DNA of 50,154 nt from Oscillospiraceae bacterium. Lineage in GTDB: Bacteria; Bacillota; Clostridia; Oscillospirales; Acutalibacteraceae. Location of the stretch: the NCBI GenBank assembly GCA_015066065.1, contig SVPB01000003.1, positions 1 through 50,154 on the forward strand, given 5' to 3'. A program made the position numbers and the translations under genes. Shown here piece after piece: positions 41,153-50,154 of this stretch (within the stretch, counting starts at the first letter, position 1; every line of letters begins with the position of its first letter). The notes beneath the pieces were generated by a model. That model saw only the letters and a list, made by a program, of their open reading frames with translations. It was not told the origin of the DNA and did not search any database.

Positions 41153-41725
41153 ATGGATATTTTGGAGATTATCCTTATCGGCATCGGCTTGTCCATGGAT
41201 GCGGCGGCGGTTTCCCTTTGTAAGGGACTGTCCGCCTGTCATATTCGTGTGCGGCAGAGTCTGCTGGTAGGTGTGTATTTTGGCGGTTTTCAGGCGCTTA
41301 TGCCGGCGCTGGGATACTTTCTTGGCAGTGCGTTCGAGGTGTATATCCAGCGGTATTCCCATTGGGTGTCCTTTATCCTGCTGCTGCTCATCGGTGCCAA
41401 CATGATACGGGAATCCTTTGAAGAAGAGGAGTGCTGTGACGCCTCCTTCCGTTTCGGTTCTCTGCTCCCTCTGGCGGTGGCTACCAGCATCGATGCGCTG
41501 GTGATCGGTGTTCATTTTGAAGCGGAGAGCTACAATGTTTCTCAGCTTTTGCTTTCGGTAGCGATTATCGGGGCTATCACCTTCGCTATCTCTGCCGTGG
41601 CGGTGTGGCTGGGTACTGTGGTTGGATCCCGGTACAACCGGGCAGCCCAACGGGTAGGCGGCAGTATTCTGATCTTGATCGGCCTCAAAGTGTTGCTGGA
41701 GGGGCTTGGGATCCTTAATCTGTAA
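41153..41725 (+). CDS. mntP: Manganese efflux pump MntP
   Basis: A 190-residue, six-helix membrane protein that exports manganese. The family's paired Asp motifs are in GIGLSMDAAAVSLCKGL and LAVATSIDALVIGVHFEAE. The ORF track uses a GTG at 41138; ATG 41153 (MDILEIILIG) gives the usual N-terminus, although the Shine-Dalgarno (GGGGTG) is 12 bases away. No yybP-ykoY riboswitch fits in the 48-base upstream gap. polA follows 17 bases later. Confidence 0.9.
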   Translation: MDILEIILIGIGLSMDAAAVSLCKGLSACHIRVRQSLLVGVYFGGFQALMPALGYFLGSAFEVYIQRYSHWVSFILLLLIGANMIRESFEEEECCDASFRFGSLLPLAVATSIDALVIGVHFEAESYNVSQLLLSVAIIGAITFAISAVAVWLGTVVGSRYNRAAQRVGGSILILIGLKVLLEGLGILNL

Positions 41726-41742
41726 GTAAAGGATGACGATAT

Positions 41743-44319
41743 ATGGCACAATGGCTGGTTGTTGATGGCAACAGCATCGTAAACCGAGCGTTCTATGGAG
41801 TCAAAGCGCTGACCACCCGGGATGGACGGTACACCAACGCCATCGTGGGCTTTCTCAATATTCTGGCACGCCTGCGGGAGATGACCGAAGCGACCCATAT
41901 TGCGGTGGCCTTTGACCTGCATGCGCCTACCTTCCGCCATGAGGCGTATGATGGCTATAAGGCCGGGCGTAAGGGGATGCCGGACGAATTGCGCGAACAG
42001 ATGGAACCACTCAAGGCCATTCTGCGTGCTATGGGCATCACGCTGGTGGAACAGCCCGGCTATGAGGCGGATGATATCCTGGGCACCTTGGCTTCGGCCG
42101 CGGCGGCGGTGGGAGATACCTGCGCCATCGCTACCGGCGATCGGGATTCCCTGCAGTTGGTGGGGGAACGGGTCAATGTATTGCTGGCTACCACCAAGAT
42201 GGGACATCCGGAGACGGTGGTATATACGCCGGCTACGGTGATGGAAAAATACGGGCTGACACCGGAACAGCTCATTGATCTCAAAGCATTGCAGGGAGAC
42301 GCCAGCGACAACATCCCCGGTGTTCCCGGCGTGGGCGAAAAGACCGCTTTGGATCTGATGCAGCGTTTCGGTTCGCTGGATGCGATCTACGAGCATCTGG
42401 ACACGTTGGATATCCGTGACAGCTTGCGTGCCAAGCTAGCGGCAGGTAAGGAAAGTGCTTACATGAGCCGAATGCTGGGCACCATCTGTCGGCAGGTGCC
42501 GATGGATACTACTCCCGCTGGATACACGGTGGGGGAGATGCACCGGGCGGAGTTAGCCAGCTTGCTGCAAGGCTTAGAGCTTTACAAGTGGATGGACAAG
42601 CTGGGGCTGACCGAGGAGGTTCCCGTGGCGGTGCCGTCAATGGCAGAGACGCCGGCAATCTCGATCGGCGGCAACGAAATGGCCGCCGCCATTCTTCAAT
42701 CAGCCCGTCAGACCGGCCAGCTGGACGTGTTGGCGCAGGTGGAGGGGGAGGAAATTGTCGCCCTTTCCTTAGGCTGTGACGGCATTTTGGCCCACGTAGA
42801 CCGGATGGCCCCGGAGTTTGAAGAGCTTCTCGGCTTGTTATCCGATGCCCATGTGATCAAACGCACGCACGACGGCAAACCGCTGTATGCCGCCATGCTG
42901 TCTATGGGTGTACAGCCCGAAGCCTTTACACTGGATACGGCGCTGGCGGCCTACCTTTTGGATCCTCTCTCCTCCTCTTACGACCTGATTCGCCTGTTGC
43001 GTGACTATGGTATCGCTGTCTCGGAGGGGGATGAACAAGGCTTGTCCGGCTTTGGGATGCTGGCTGACCGCCTGTTACAGGAAGTGACGGCACAGGATAT
43101 GCTGGCGCTGCTGTCCGATGTGGAGATGCCGCTGTCCATGGTATTGGCTTCCATGGAGCTGGTGGGATGTGCGGTGGACAAGGACGGTATTGCCGCCTTT
43201 GGCCGGGAGCTGACCGCCCGTATTGCGGTGTTGCAGCAGGAGATCTTCCAGGCGGTGGGGTACGAGTTTAATCTTAACTCCCCCAAACAGCTGGGGAAGG
43301 CGCTGTTTGAGGATCTGGGCTTGCCGGCCGGCAAGAAGACCAAGTCTGGCTATTCCACCAACGCAGAGGTGCTGGAGAAGCTTAAAGGCGTGCATCCGGC
43401 GGTGGAAAAGCTGCTGGAGTACCGCACCTTATCCAAGCTCAACGGCACCTATTGTGAGGGGCTTCTCAAGGTCATTGCGCCGGATGGTCGTATCCATTCG
43501 GTGTTTAATCAGACCGAGACACGGACCGGGCGCATCTCCTCCTCTGAGCCTAATCTGCAGAACATCCCGGTACGTTCCGAGCTGGGACGGCAGATGCGCC
43601 GGTTTTTCCCGGCCCGGGAAGGGTGGGTGCTGTGTGATGCCGACTACTCTCAGATCGAACTGCGTGTACTGGCGCACATGGCGGATGAACCTACCATGCT
43701 GCAGGCCTTCAACACCGGGGAGGATATTCACCGGTCCACGGCGGCGCAGGTGTTTGGTGTGTCGGAGCAAGAAGTAACGCCTCAGATGCGTTCCTCCGCC
43801 AAGGCGGTCAATTTCGGCATCATCTATGGGATCGGCGCTCACTCTTTATCGGAGGATATCGGAGTAACCTACGGCGAGGCCAAGGCGTACATCGACCGCT
43901 ATCTCCATCACTTCGGGGCGGTATCCGCTTTCATGGACAAGCTGATTATCGATGCGGCGGACAAGGGATACGCCCAGACGTTATTTGGCCGGCGTCGCCC
44001 TCTGCCGGAGTTAAAAGCCGGGAACGCCATGACCCGTAAGTTCGGGGAGCGTGTGGCGCGCAATATGCCCATCCAAGGCACGGCCGCCGACATCATCAAG
44101 ATCGCTATGGTACGGGTGTATCGCCGTCTGCAGCAAGAAAATATGCAGGCACGCCTGATCCTGCAGATCCACGATGAGCTGATGGTGGAGGCGCCGGCAA
44201 ACGAAGCGGAACGTGCCGCTGTCATTCTCCGGGAGGAGATGGAGGCCGCCGCCACCCTTCGTGTGCGTCTGGAGGTGGACGTACACCACGGCCGCACCTG
44301 GTACGATGCCAAAGGATAA
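41743..44319 (+). CDS. polA: DNA polymerase I
   Basis: An 858-residue polymerase. The 5'-3' exonuclease domain (residues 1 to about 290) has VVDGNSIVNRAFYG, GYEADDILGTLA and GDASDNIPGVPGVGEKTALDL. The middle domain lacks the DxE exonuclease motif, as in most Gram-positive enzymes, so proofreading is unlikely. The polymerase domain shows motif A DADYSQIELR, motif B RSSAKAVNFGIIYG (with the Phe typical of dideoxynucleotide discrimination) and motif C LQIHDEL. It is the last gene of the plus-strand block, with a strong terminator 12 bases later. Confidence 0.97.
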   Translation: MAQWLVVDGNSIVNRAFYGVKALTTRDGRYTNAIVGFLNILARLREMTEATHIAVAFDLHAPTFRHEAYDGYKAGRKGMPDELREQMEPLKAILRAMGITLVEQPGYEADDILGTLASAAAAVGDTCAIATGDRDSLQLVGERVNVLLATTKMGHPETVVYTPATVMEKYGLTPEQLIDLKALQGDASDNIPGVPGVGEKTALDLMQRFGSLDAIYEHLDTLDIRDSLRAKLAAGKESAYMSRMLGTICRQVPMDTTPAGYTVGEMHRAELASLLQGLELYKWMDKLGLTEEVPVAVPSMAETPAISIGGNEMAAAILQSARQTGQLDVLAQVEGEEIVALSLGCDGILAHVDRMAPEFEELLGLLSDAHVIKRTHDGKPLYAAMLSMGVQPEAFTLDTALAAYLLDPLSSSYDLIRLLRDYGIAVSEGDEQGLSGFGMLADRLLQEVTAQDMLALLSDVEMPLSMVLASMELVGCAVDKDGIAAFGRELTARIAVLQQEIFQAVGYEFNLNSPKQLGKALFEDLGLPAGKKTKSGYSTNAEVLEKLKGVHPAVEKLLEYRTLSKLNGTYCEGLLKVIAPDGRIHSVFNQTETRTGRISSSEPNLQNIPVRSELGRQMRRFFPAREGWVLCDADYSQIELRVLAHMADEPTMLQAFNTGEDIHRSTAAQVFGVSEQEVTPQMRSSAKAVNFGIIYGIGAHSLSEDIGVTYGEAKAYIDRYLHHFGAVSAFMDKLIIDAADKGYAQTLFGRRRPLPELKAGNAMTRKFGERVARNMPIQGTAADIIKIAMVRVYRRLQQENMQARLILQIHDELMVEAPANEAERAAVILREEMEAAATLRVRLEVDVHHGRTWYDAKG

Positions 44320-44331
44320 AAGGCCAAAATC

Positions 44332-44364
44332 AAAAGCCGGGAAGCGTTGCGCTTCCCGGCTTTT
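44332..44364. terminator. Bidirectional terminator after polA
   Basis: AAAAGCCGGGAAGCG-TTG-CGCTTCCCGGCTTTT, a 15-bp perfect stem. It also ends the small minus-strand gene that follows. Confidence 0.88.
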
Positions 44365-44372
44365 ATCAATGA

Positions 44373-44579
44373 TTATTGGCGCCAGAGCCAGTGGAGGGGC
44401 TGTTCGTACACGGGCGACCAGACCAGGTAATCTTTCTCGCTGTGGAAGATACTGTAAAACACAGGGATATCCGTTGCCATCGGGAAGGCGGCACGCAGCC
44501 GGGGAAAGACCCGTTCGTGCAGAATATCCCGTTCCGCCTGCACATCCTTAAGCGTGCTGGATACAAAGAACCCTTTCAT
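44373..44579 (-). CDS. Short DUF4062-like protein
   Basis: A 68-residue protein, MKGFFVSSTLKDVQAERDILHERVFPRLR at its start, which is the N-terminal signature of DUF4062 (a TIR-like/STAND-associated domain). In other proteins this motif opens proteins of several hundred residues; here the frame ends after YEQPLHWLWRQ. The promoter TTGTCT-N17-TATACC (44630-44602) and GGGAG before the ATG look functional, so it may be an expressed stand-alone domain, or a truncated remnant of a larger gene. It does not extend the polA unit and runs against it. Confidence 0.55.
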   Translation of the reverse strand: MKGFFVSSTLKDVQAERDILHERVFPRLRAAFPMATDIPVFYSIFHSEKDYLVWSPVYEQPLHWLWRQ

Positions 44580-44601
44580 CCTTATCACTCCCATGCGCAT
44601 C

Positions 44602-44630
44602 GGTATAGCACAAACGACGCGCAAAGACAA
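44602..44630 (-). promoter_or_regulatory. Promoter of the DUF4062-like gene
   Basis: Minus strand TTGTCT (44630-44625), 17-base spacer, TATACC (44607-44602). Confidence 0.55.
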
Positions 44631-44760
44631 TTATTCTGTGTTTTTTAATTCCGCTTTTGTTCACAACCATGTTGCACAGAAAAAACCGCCAATTTTTAGT
44701 AATAATGACAAAAGAATCTATTTTTTCCAAAAAATATTGCAATAAAATACACAAAACCCC

Positions 44761-44789
44761 TTGCCATTATACCCGGTAATTGTTACAAT
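44761..44789 (+). promoter_or_regulatory. Promoter of the glycogen operon
   Basis: TTGCCA, 17-base spacer ending TGT, TACAAT (extended -10), 30 bases upstream of the first start codon. Confidence 0.75.
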
Positions 44790-44819
44790 AATAGGCAGAA
44801 AGATAGGGAGGTGTTTGCG

Positions 44820-46211
44820 GTGGATACAGGATGGGCTGCGCCGGATCTGTCGGAGCGTATACAAGCCTTTACACGAGGGGAGGACGGCCATTGTTATCAA
44901 TGGCTGGGCTGTCATCCTGCCGGCGACGGCGGGTATACCTTTCGGGTGTGGGCACCACAAGCACAGTCGGTTTCGTTGGTGGGAGATTTTTGCGGCTGGG
45001 ATGCGGATGCTCAGCCGATGGAACCGCTGAGCGAAGGGGTCTGGACCTGCACGCTGCAGGGCATCGAGGCATATTCCGCTTACGGGTATCGTATAATGGA
45101 TAAGAACGGACAGGCCGCTGTGCAGACAGATCCTTTTGCCACCCACCGCAGTGAAACGGCCGCTATGGTCAGCGGTGGGGTGATCTGCCGTGAACGGGAA
45201 CCGCTGTCGTCCGCCTGCTGTCCTCCCAATATCTATGAGGTGCAGTTAGGCGCCTGGCGGCGGTATGCGGATGGCCGGGTGTTTTCCTACGACACCTTGT
45301 GTGAAGAACTGATTCCTTACGTGACCGATATGGGCTTTACCCATATCCGGCTATTGGACTTCACCCACGATACGGCGCCGGATCCCCGGCATGGTACGAC
45401 CGAGGCGTTTGTTGCCTTGGTGGATGCCTGCCACCGAGCCGGTATCGGTGTACTGCTGGATTGGCGTCCGGCTACGGATGAATCACCTGCCGCACAGAGT
45501 ATGGCATTATCCCGGGCTTATTTTTGGCTGGAGGTCTGGCAGGTGGACGGCCTGTGGGCACAACAGCCGGATCCTCTGTGGCGATCTTTGGCTGAGGATG
45601 TGTACGACAAGCTGTTTTTAACGCCCTCTCCGGGAGAAAGCCTTCCGCCGGCCGGTCGCTCTCTGCTAGCTGGTATGCCCGGAGATGAGGATCAGGCTTT
45701 TGCCGGTGTGCGCACCCTCCTGATCTATCGGCTTCTCTCGCCCATCCCTCGTCGGCTTCTCATGGGCGACGAGATCGGTCAGCAACGCCCCTGGACAGCG
45801 GACGGAAGTCTGGATTGGCTGTTGATGGATTACGATAATCATCGGATGCTGCGTCATTATGTGCGCACCCTTAATCAGCTGTTCCGCCGGACGACCGCTT
45901 TGTGGTCAGGGGCGGTATGGATGCCTCATCACGGGGTGCTGGTGGCACGGCTGCCGGAAGATGTGGTGGCTGTATGCAACACCACCCTATTTACCATGGA
46001 GGATATTCCCATAGGGATACCGGACAATGGGGAGCGCCGGGAGCTGTTTAACACCGATCTGGCCGAGTTTGGTGGCGAGAACCGCCGGGTACCGCCCCTC
46101 TATCCTCGGCTAACCCCCGAGGGAGACTATCCCTATTCCATTTCATTGACCCTGCCGCCTTTATCGACGGTACTGATACGCAAGAAGGAGGATCTGACTT
46201 ATGTTCCGTAA
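44820..46211 (+). CDS. Catalytically degenerate glycogen branching enzyme homologue
   Basis: A 463-residue GlgB-like protein; GTG 44820 is chosen because AGGGAGG is eight bases upstream. The N-terminal CBM48 domain (about 38-107, [23 protein letters not shown]) and the C-terminal GlgB blocks ([50 protein letters not shown]) are clear. The barrel is shortened: LLDWRPA stands for the DWVPAHF motif, [11 protein letters not shown] replaces GLRVDAV so the nucleophile Asp is Gln at about position 248, the EEST region is gone, and LTPSPGES replaces LSHDE. GlgB is normally 620-730 residues. It should be inactive, perhaps a glycogen-binding or regulatory subunit. First gene of the operon. Confidence 0.8.
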   Translation: MDTGWAAPDLSERIQAFTRGEDGHCYQWLGCHPAGDGGYTFRVWAPQAQSVSLVGDFCGWDADAQPMEPLSEGVWTCTLQGIEAYSAYGYRIMDKNGQAAVQTDPFATHRSETAAMVSGGVICREREPLSSACCPPNIYEVQLGAWRRYADGRVFSYDTLCEELIPYVTDMGFTHIRLLDFTHDTAPDPRHGTTEAFVALVDACHRAGIGVLLDWRPATDESPAAQSMALSRAYFWLEVWQVDGLWAQQPDPLWRSLAEDVYDKLFLTPSPGESLPPAGRSLLAGMPGDEDQAFAGVRTLLIYRLLSPIPRRLLMGDEIGQQRPWTADGSLDWLLMDYDNHRMLRHYVRTLNQLFRRTTALWSGAVWMPHHGVLVARLPEDVVAVCNTTLFTMEDIPIGIPDNGERRELFNTDLAEFGGENRRVPPLYPRLTPEGDYPYSISLTLPPLSTVLIRKKEDLTYVP

Positions 46212-47430
46212 GCAAGAATGTGTAGCAATGCTGTTAGCCGGTGGCCAAGGAAGCCGCCTGTATGCGCTGACCAAACGCATTGCCAAACCGGCGGTGCCCT
46301 TTGGCGGCAAGTACCGCATCATCGACTTTCCGCTGTCCAACTGTGTCAATTCCGGTATCGAGACGGTGGGCGTACTGACCCAGTACCAGCCGCTGGAGCT
46401 TAACGATTACATCGGTTCCGGCCAGCCGTGGGATCTGGACCGTATGGATGCAGGCGTCCATGTGCTGGCGCCCTACCAGCGCAGTAAGGGCGGCGACTGG
46501 TACAAGGGTACCGCCAACGCTATCTACCAGAATATGCAGTTTATCGAGCGATACGACCCGGAATATGTGCTGATCCTTTCCGGCGACCATATCTACAAGA
46601 TGGACTACAGTCTCATGCTGCAGGCGCACAAAGAACGGGGCGCTGACTGCACCATTGCGGTGCTGGACGTTCCCCGGGAGGAGGCCAGCCGTTTTGGCAT
46701 TCTCAATACCAACCCGGATGGCTCTATCTATGAGTTTGACGAAAAACCGGCGGTGCCCAAGAGCACCTTGGCTTCCATGGGAATTTACATATTCACATGG
46801 GAGAAACTGCGAAAATATCTCATAGCAGACGAGGAGAATGCCGCTTCACACAATGACTTTGGTAAGGATGTGCTGCCGTCCATGCTGGCGGCCGGGGAGC
46901 GTATGTTTGCCTATCGGTTTGAAGGTTACTGGAAAGACGTGGGTACCATTGACAGCTTGTGGGAGGCCAACCTGGATCTTCTCAATCCCAAGATTCCGCT
47001 GGATCTGTCCGATCCTGCCTGGAAGATCTACTCCCGTAACCCCGGGATGCCGCCCCAGCACCTGTCGGCTACTGCGCAGGTGCAGAACAGCATGATTACG
47101 GAAGGCTGTGAGATCAGCGGCCGGGTGGAATACTCGGTGATTTTTGCCGGAGTGACCATCGAGGAAGGAGCCGAGGTCGTCGACTCCATCCTAATGCCCG
47201 GCACGGTGGTGCGCAAGGGCGCCCGGGTGCAGTACGCTATTCTGGCGGAAAACACCGACATCGGCGAGGGGGCTACGGTGGGCGAACGCCCCGAACAGGC
47301 CACCGATCTGACCAAATGGGGCGTTGCCGTGGTTGCCTCCGGCATTCGGGTGGCGCCGGGCGCCGTCGTCCCGGCCAAAGCGATGGTAGAACAAGATGTA
47401 GAAGCGAAGGAGGTGAGCGCTCATGCGTAA
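46201..47430 (+). CDS. glgC: Glucose-1-phosphate adenylyltransferase, catalytic subunit
   Basis: A 409-residue enzyme making ADP-glucose from glucose 1-phosphate and ATP. The nucleotide-binding loop is [62 protein letters not shown] and the C-terminal left-handed beta-helix with hexapeptide-like repeats ([28 protein letters not shown]) follow. It overlaps the upstream glgB-like gene by 11 bases and glgD by eight, so the operon is tightly coupled. Confidence 0.96.
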   Translation: MFRKQECVAMLLAGGQGSRLYALTKRIAKPAVPFGGKYRIIDFPLSNCVNSGIETVGVLTQYQPLELNDYIGSGQPWDLDRMDAGVHVLAPYQRSKGGDWYKGTANAIYQNMQFIERYDPEYVLILSGDHIYKMDYSLMLQAHKERGADCTIAVLDVPREEASRFGILNTNPDGSIYEFDEKPAVPKSTLASMGIYIFTWEKLRKYLIADEENAASHNDFGKDVLPSMLAAGERMFAYRFEGYWKDVGTIDSLWEANLDLLNPKIPLDLSDPAWKIYSRNPGMPPQHLSATAQVQNSMITEGCEISGRVEYSVIFAGVTIEEGAEVVDSILMPGTVVRKGARVQYAILAENTDIGEGATVGERPEQATDLTKWGVAVVASGIRVAPGAVVPAKAMVEQDVEAKEVSAHA

Positions 47431-48535
47431 CTATACGGCTTTGGGTTTGATTTTTCCTAATATGCACGACGATGCCATCCGGGATTGTACGGCTGTTCGC
47501 TCCTTTGGCTCTCTGCCGTTTGGCGGTCGGTATCGACTCATTGATTTTGTGCTGTCCTCCATGGTCAATGCCGGTATCATCAAGGTAGGGGTGCTGACCA
47601 AGAGCCATTACCAGTCCCTCATGGACCATCTGGGATCGGGCAAGGCGTGGGATCTGTCCCGCAAGAACGAGGGCCTATACTTTCTGCCGCCGCTGAGCAA
47701 CAGCGACGCTAAGTATCAGGGCCGTATCAGCTCTTTGGCAGACGTGATGACCTTCCTGCACCGTTCCAAGGAAAAGCTGGTGGTGCTGTCGGACTGCCAC
47801 ATGGTCAGTAGCATAGACTACAGCGCCATGATCCGCGCTCATGAGGAAAGTGGTGCGGAGATCACCATGGCGTACCGTCGGGGTGTGGTTCCGCCGCTGG
47901 CGGATATCCCCCAGATTCAGGTGGACGGCACCGGCCGTGTGACCGATATGCTATTGGGCCGTATGTCCGCAGAAGAAGCGCTGTACGGCACCGGTATTTA
48001 CGTGGTCCGCAAGGATTGGCTGATGCGTGTAGTCAACGAAGCGGTGGCACGCAACCAGTACCATTTTGAGAGGGATATTCTGCAAGGGCGGTTGCATGAG
48101 ATCGCTTTGTATGGATACGAGGTGCCGGAATGGATGATGCCAATCTATTCGCTGGAAAGCTATTATCAAGCCAATCTGCAGCTGCTGGACGCCGAGGTGC
48201 GCCGCCAGCTGTTCCCCAAATCCCGTCCGGTGTATACCAAACTGCGTGACTGCGCTCCGGCGCAGTATGGCCTGCACGCCAAGGTGGAGAACTCTCTTGT
48301 GGCGGATGGTGCGCATATCGAAGGTACGGTGCGCAACAGCATCGTTTTTCGGGGTGTCACGGTGGGACGTGATTCGGTGCTGGAGGATTGCGTGGTCATG
48401 CAGGACGTGACGGTGGACCGCCACTGTTCTCTGCGCTGTGTCATGGCGGATAAGAACGCTCTGTTCCGGGAAGGCCGTACCCTGCAAGGGTTCGACAGCT
48501 ACCCGGTGTACATCAAGAAGAATGCGGTCGTTTAA
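47423..48535 (+). CDS. glgD: GlgD, regulatory subunit of glucose-1-phosphate adenylyltransferase
   Basis: A 370-residue GlgC paralogue. The N-terminal loop is [42 protein letters not shown], which lacks the GGxGxRL nucleotide loop, so it is not an independent catalytic subunit. The C-terminal part keeps the beta-helix pattern ([40 protein letters not shown]). In Firmicutes GlgD forms a hetero-oligomer with GlgC and raises its activity; that role is inferred from family knowledge. Confidence 0.94.
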   Translation: MRNYTALGLIFPNMHDDAIRDCTAVRSFGSLPFGGRYRLIDFVLSSMVNAGIIKVGVLTKSHYQSLMDHLGSGKAWDLSRKNEGLYFLPPLSNSDAKYQGRISSLADVMTFLHRSKEKLVVLSDCHMVSSIDYSAMIRAHEESGAEITMAYRRGVVPPLADIPQIQVDGTGRVTDMLLGRMSAEEALYGTGIYVVRKDWLMRVVNEAVARNQYHFERDILQGRLHEIALYGYEVPEWMMPIYSLESYYQANLQLLDAEVRRQLFPKSRPVYTKLRDCAPAQYGLHAKVENSLVADGAHIEGTVRNSIVFRGVTVGRDSVLEDCVVMQDVTVDRHCSLRCVMADKNALFREGRTLQGFDSYPVYIKKNAVV

Positions 48536-48550
48536 AGGAGGGAAGACCCA

Positions 48551-49978
48551 ATGAAGGTTCTGTACGTAGCCAGTGAGGCGTTGCCCTTTGCCGCCTCCGG
48601 CGGTTTAGCAGATGTGGCTGGTTCGTTGCCCCGGGCGTTGCGGCGGCGGCTCATCGGCTGTCGGGTGGTGATGCCGCTGTACGAGTCGGTGCCGCAGGAG
48701 ATGCGCGATTCCATGACCTTCCTGACCAGCTTGTCGGTACCGGTGGCGTGGCGCCGCCAGTACTGCGGCGTGTTTGAGGCTAAGGTGGATGGGGTCATCT
48801 ACTACCTGCTGGATAATCAGTATTATTTCAAGCGGCAGGGGATGTACGGCCACTACGATGATGCCGAACGGTTTGCCTTCTTCTCTCGGGCGGTACTGGA
48901 GATGCTCCCTTACATCGACTTTTGCCCGGATGTCATCCACGCCAACGACTGGCAGTCGGCGCTGGTGCCGTTGTATTACAGCCTTTACTATGCTGATCGT
49001 GAGGGGTATAAGGGCATCAAAACGGTGTTTACCATCCACAACATTCAGTATCAGGGTAAATACGGTATGGAACTGCTGGACGATGTCGTGGGCATTCCCC
49101 AGCAGAGCCGTTCCCTCATGGAGTTTGACGGTTGCGCCAACTATATGAAGAGCGCCATCGAGACAGCCCATTGCGTTACCACGGTTAGTCCCACGTATGC
49201 CACCGAGATCCTTGACCCCTGGTTCTCCTGGGGGCTGGATCCCATCCTGCAGGCGCGTCAGTGGAAGTTACACGGCATCCTCAACGGGATTGATACGGTG
49301 GGGTATGACCCGGCGGCGGACGACAATATCTACGCCCCCTACACCGTGGAAACGGTAGCTGAGGGTAAGGCGGCCAATAAACAGGCACTGCAGGAGCGTC
49401 TTGGTCTGCCACAGCGCAAAGACGTGCCCCTTGTCGGCATGGTGACCCGGCTGGCTTCTCATAAAGGCTTGGACCTGGTCAAGTACATTGTGGACACCTT
49501 ACTGACACGGGAACTACAGTTGGTCATTCTCGGTTCCGGGGAGTGGGTGTACGAGAGCTTTTTCCGGGAACTGCAGTCTAAATACCCGGAGAAATTCTGC
49601 TACTGCGCCGGCTTTGTGCCGGAGCTGGCCCGTAAGATTTACGCCGGAGCAGATATCTTCCTCATGCCGTCCAAGAGTGAGCCCTGCGGTCTGGCGCAGA
49701 TGGTGGCTTGCCGTTACGGAACCCTTCCGGTGGTACGACAGACCGGCGGCCTGAAGGACAGCATCCGGGATAGTGGTGATGAAGGTGGCTTTGGTTTCAC
49801 CTTCCAGAGCTATAATGCCGACGATATGCTGGCGGCCATCGACCGGGCGCTGGCAGCGTATGCCGACCCTGCCCGGCTGGCACAGCTGCGCACCCTCTGC
49901 ATGACCGAGGACTTCAGTTGGGGTCGCTCGGCCAACGAATATATTCGTCTGTATAAATCCTTGCTCAAGGATGAATAG
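48551..49978 (+). CDS. glgA: Glycogen synthase
   Basis: A 475-residue GT5 glycosyltransferase that extends alpha-1,4-glucan from ADP-glucose. Start YVASEALPFAASGGLADVAGSLPRAL, HANDWQSALVPLYYSL, KTVFTIHNIQYQGKYG, and the C-terminal donor site MVTRLASHKGLDLVKYI and PSKSEPCGLAQMVACRYGTLPVVRQTGGLKDSI. In the usual KTGGL loop the lysine is replaced by Ala (AASGGL), a variant I believe occurs in related Clostridia. AAAGGAGG precedes the ATG. Last gene of the operon; a terminator follows. Confidence 0.96.
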   Translation: MKVLYVASEALPFAASGGLADVAGSLPRALRRRLIGCRVVMPLYESVPQEMRDSMTFLTSLSVPVAWRRQYCGVFEAKVDGVIYYLLDNQYYFKRQGMYGHYDDAERFAFFSRAVLEMLPYIDFCPDVIHANDWQSALVPLYYSLYYADREGYKGIKTVFTIHNIQYQGKYGMELLDDVVGIPQQSRSLMEFDGCANYMKSAIETAHCVTTVSPTYATEILDPWFSWGLDPILQARQWKLHGILNGIDTVGYDPAADDNIYAPYTVETVAEGKAANKQALQERLGLPQRKDVPLVGMVTRLASHKGLDLVKYIVDTLLTRELQLVILGSGEWVYESFFRELQSKYPEKFCYCAGFVPELARKIYAGADIFLMPSKSEPCGLAQMVACRYGTLPVVRQTGGLKDSIRDSGDEGGFGFTFQSYNADDMLAAIDRALAAYADPARLAQLRTLCMTEDFSWGRSANEYIRLYKSLLKDE

Positions 49979-49989
49979 TCCATAAAGCA

Positions 49990-50026
49990 AAGAACGTTCC
50001 GGCAACCGTTGCCGGAACGTTCTTTT
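49990..50026 (+). terminator. Terminator of the glycogen operon
   Basis: AAGAACGTTCCGGC-AACCGTT-GCCGGAACGTTCTT followed by TT, 11 bases past the glgA stop. Confidence 0.88.
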
Positions 50027-50040
50027 GTTGGCGTCTTTAG

Positions 50041-50154
50041 GCGTGGAAATAAACCCCCAGTTCTACTGGGGGAAGATAAAAAGCTTTAGCATGAGAAAAA
50101 CCTCCATGATACAATGGTAAATGGTTTGGCGACCGCATTACCAAAAAGTATCAT
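50041..50154 (+). mobile_element. Left end of an IS200/IS605-family element, cut by the window edge
   Basis: The perfect hairpin CCCCCAG-TTCTA-CTGGGGG (50054-50072) followed by GAAGATAAAAAGCTTTAGC resembles the left-end palindrome of IS200/IS605 elements that their HUH transposase binds. Downstream GATACAATGG (50108-50117) looks like a -10 of the element promoter, and the frame ATGGTTTGGCGACCGCATTACC could open the transposase gene, but the window ends after about ten codons. The assignment rests on pattern memory, and no transposase motif is visible. Confidence 0.55.

Overview
This window looks like a chromosome segment of an anaerobic, spore-lineage Clostridia (Oscillospiraceae/Ruminococcaceae-like, gut or rumen type). 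The signs are a GC-rich Gram-positive core with a spoIIAA-spoIIAB-sigF operon, a LexA/RecA SOS pair with Bacillus-type operators, a cysteine T-box, a glgC-glgD-glgA glycogen operon, and cohesin/dockerin proteins in an adjacent island. The assignment is inferred from gene content only.

Region 1 (1 to about 11,700) is AT-rich and looks like the right-hand part of an integrated mobile element. From left to right it holds: an ORF-poor, highly structured stretch (1-1,760) that may be a large minus-strand noncoding RNA with an array of hairpins joined by a recurring linker; a strong promoter at 1,938-1,966 and an attenuator-like hairpin in front of that stretch; a small XRE repressor; a YafQ/DinJ-type toxin-antitoxin pair; a two-gene operon encoding a membrane-anchored cohesin protein and a 1,245-residue GLUG/Ig-like/dockerin protein, preceded by a riboswitch-like leader; a GTG-start SLOG-fold protein with a two-TM peptide, divergent from an XRE regulator; and a large serine recombinase. 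The recombinase is followed by a perfect-palindrome terminator and then by the C-terminal remnant of a BNR/sialidase-like gene, which suggests that the element sits inside that gene.

Region 2 (11,700-20,300) is mostly on the minus strand: lexA with a DUF523 gene, a DUF188 protein, the spoIIA operon, ispDF, a GH20 hexosaminidase and pfkA. Region 3 (20,300-26,200) has a cytidylate-kinase-like gene, then a minus-strand run of two M16 peptidase homologues, lgt and folD, and an MTA/SAH nucleosidase.

Region 4 (26,300-44,320) is almost entirely on the plus strand: WYL regulator, YgjP-like metallopeptidase, lipoprotein plus two-component system, yqhQ-prmC, LexA-controlled recA-recX-rimO-pgsA, a Cys T-box controlling cysE-cysS, a small membrane protein, malic enzyme, mntP and polA. 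Region 5 (44,370-49,980) has a small DUF4062-like ORF and a glycogen operon whose first gene is a shortened branching-enzyme homologue that has lost catalytic motifs, followed by glgC, glgD and glgA. The window ends inside the left end of an IS200/IS605-like element.

The best candidates for something undescribed are: (a) the structured ORF-less region at 1-1,940, (b) the riboswitch-like leader of the dockerin/cohesin operon at 8,241-8,500, (c) the SLOG/two-TM/XRE cassette, and (d) the GlgB-like pseudoenzyme.
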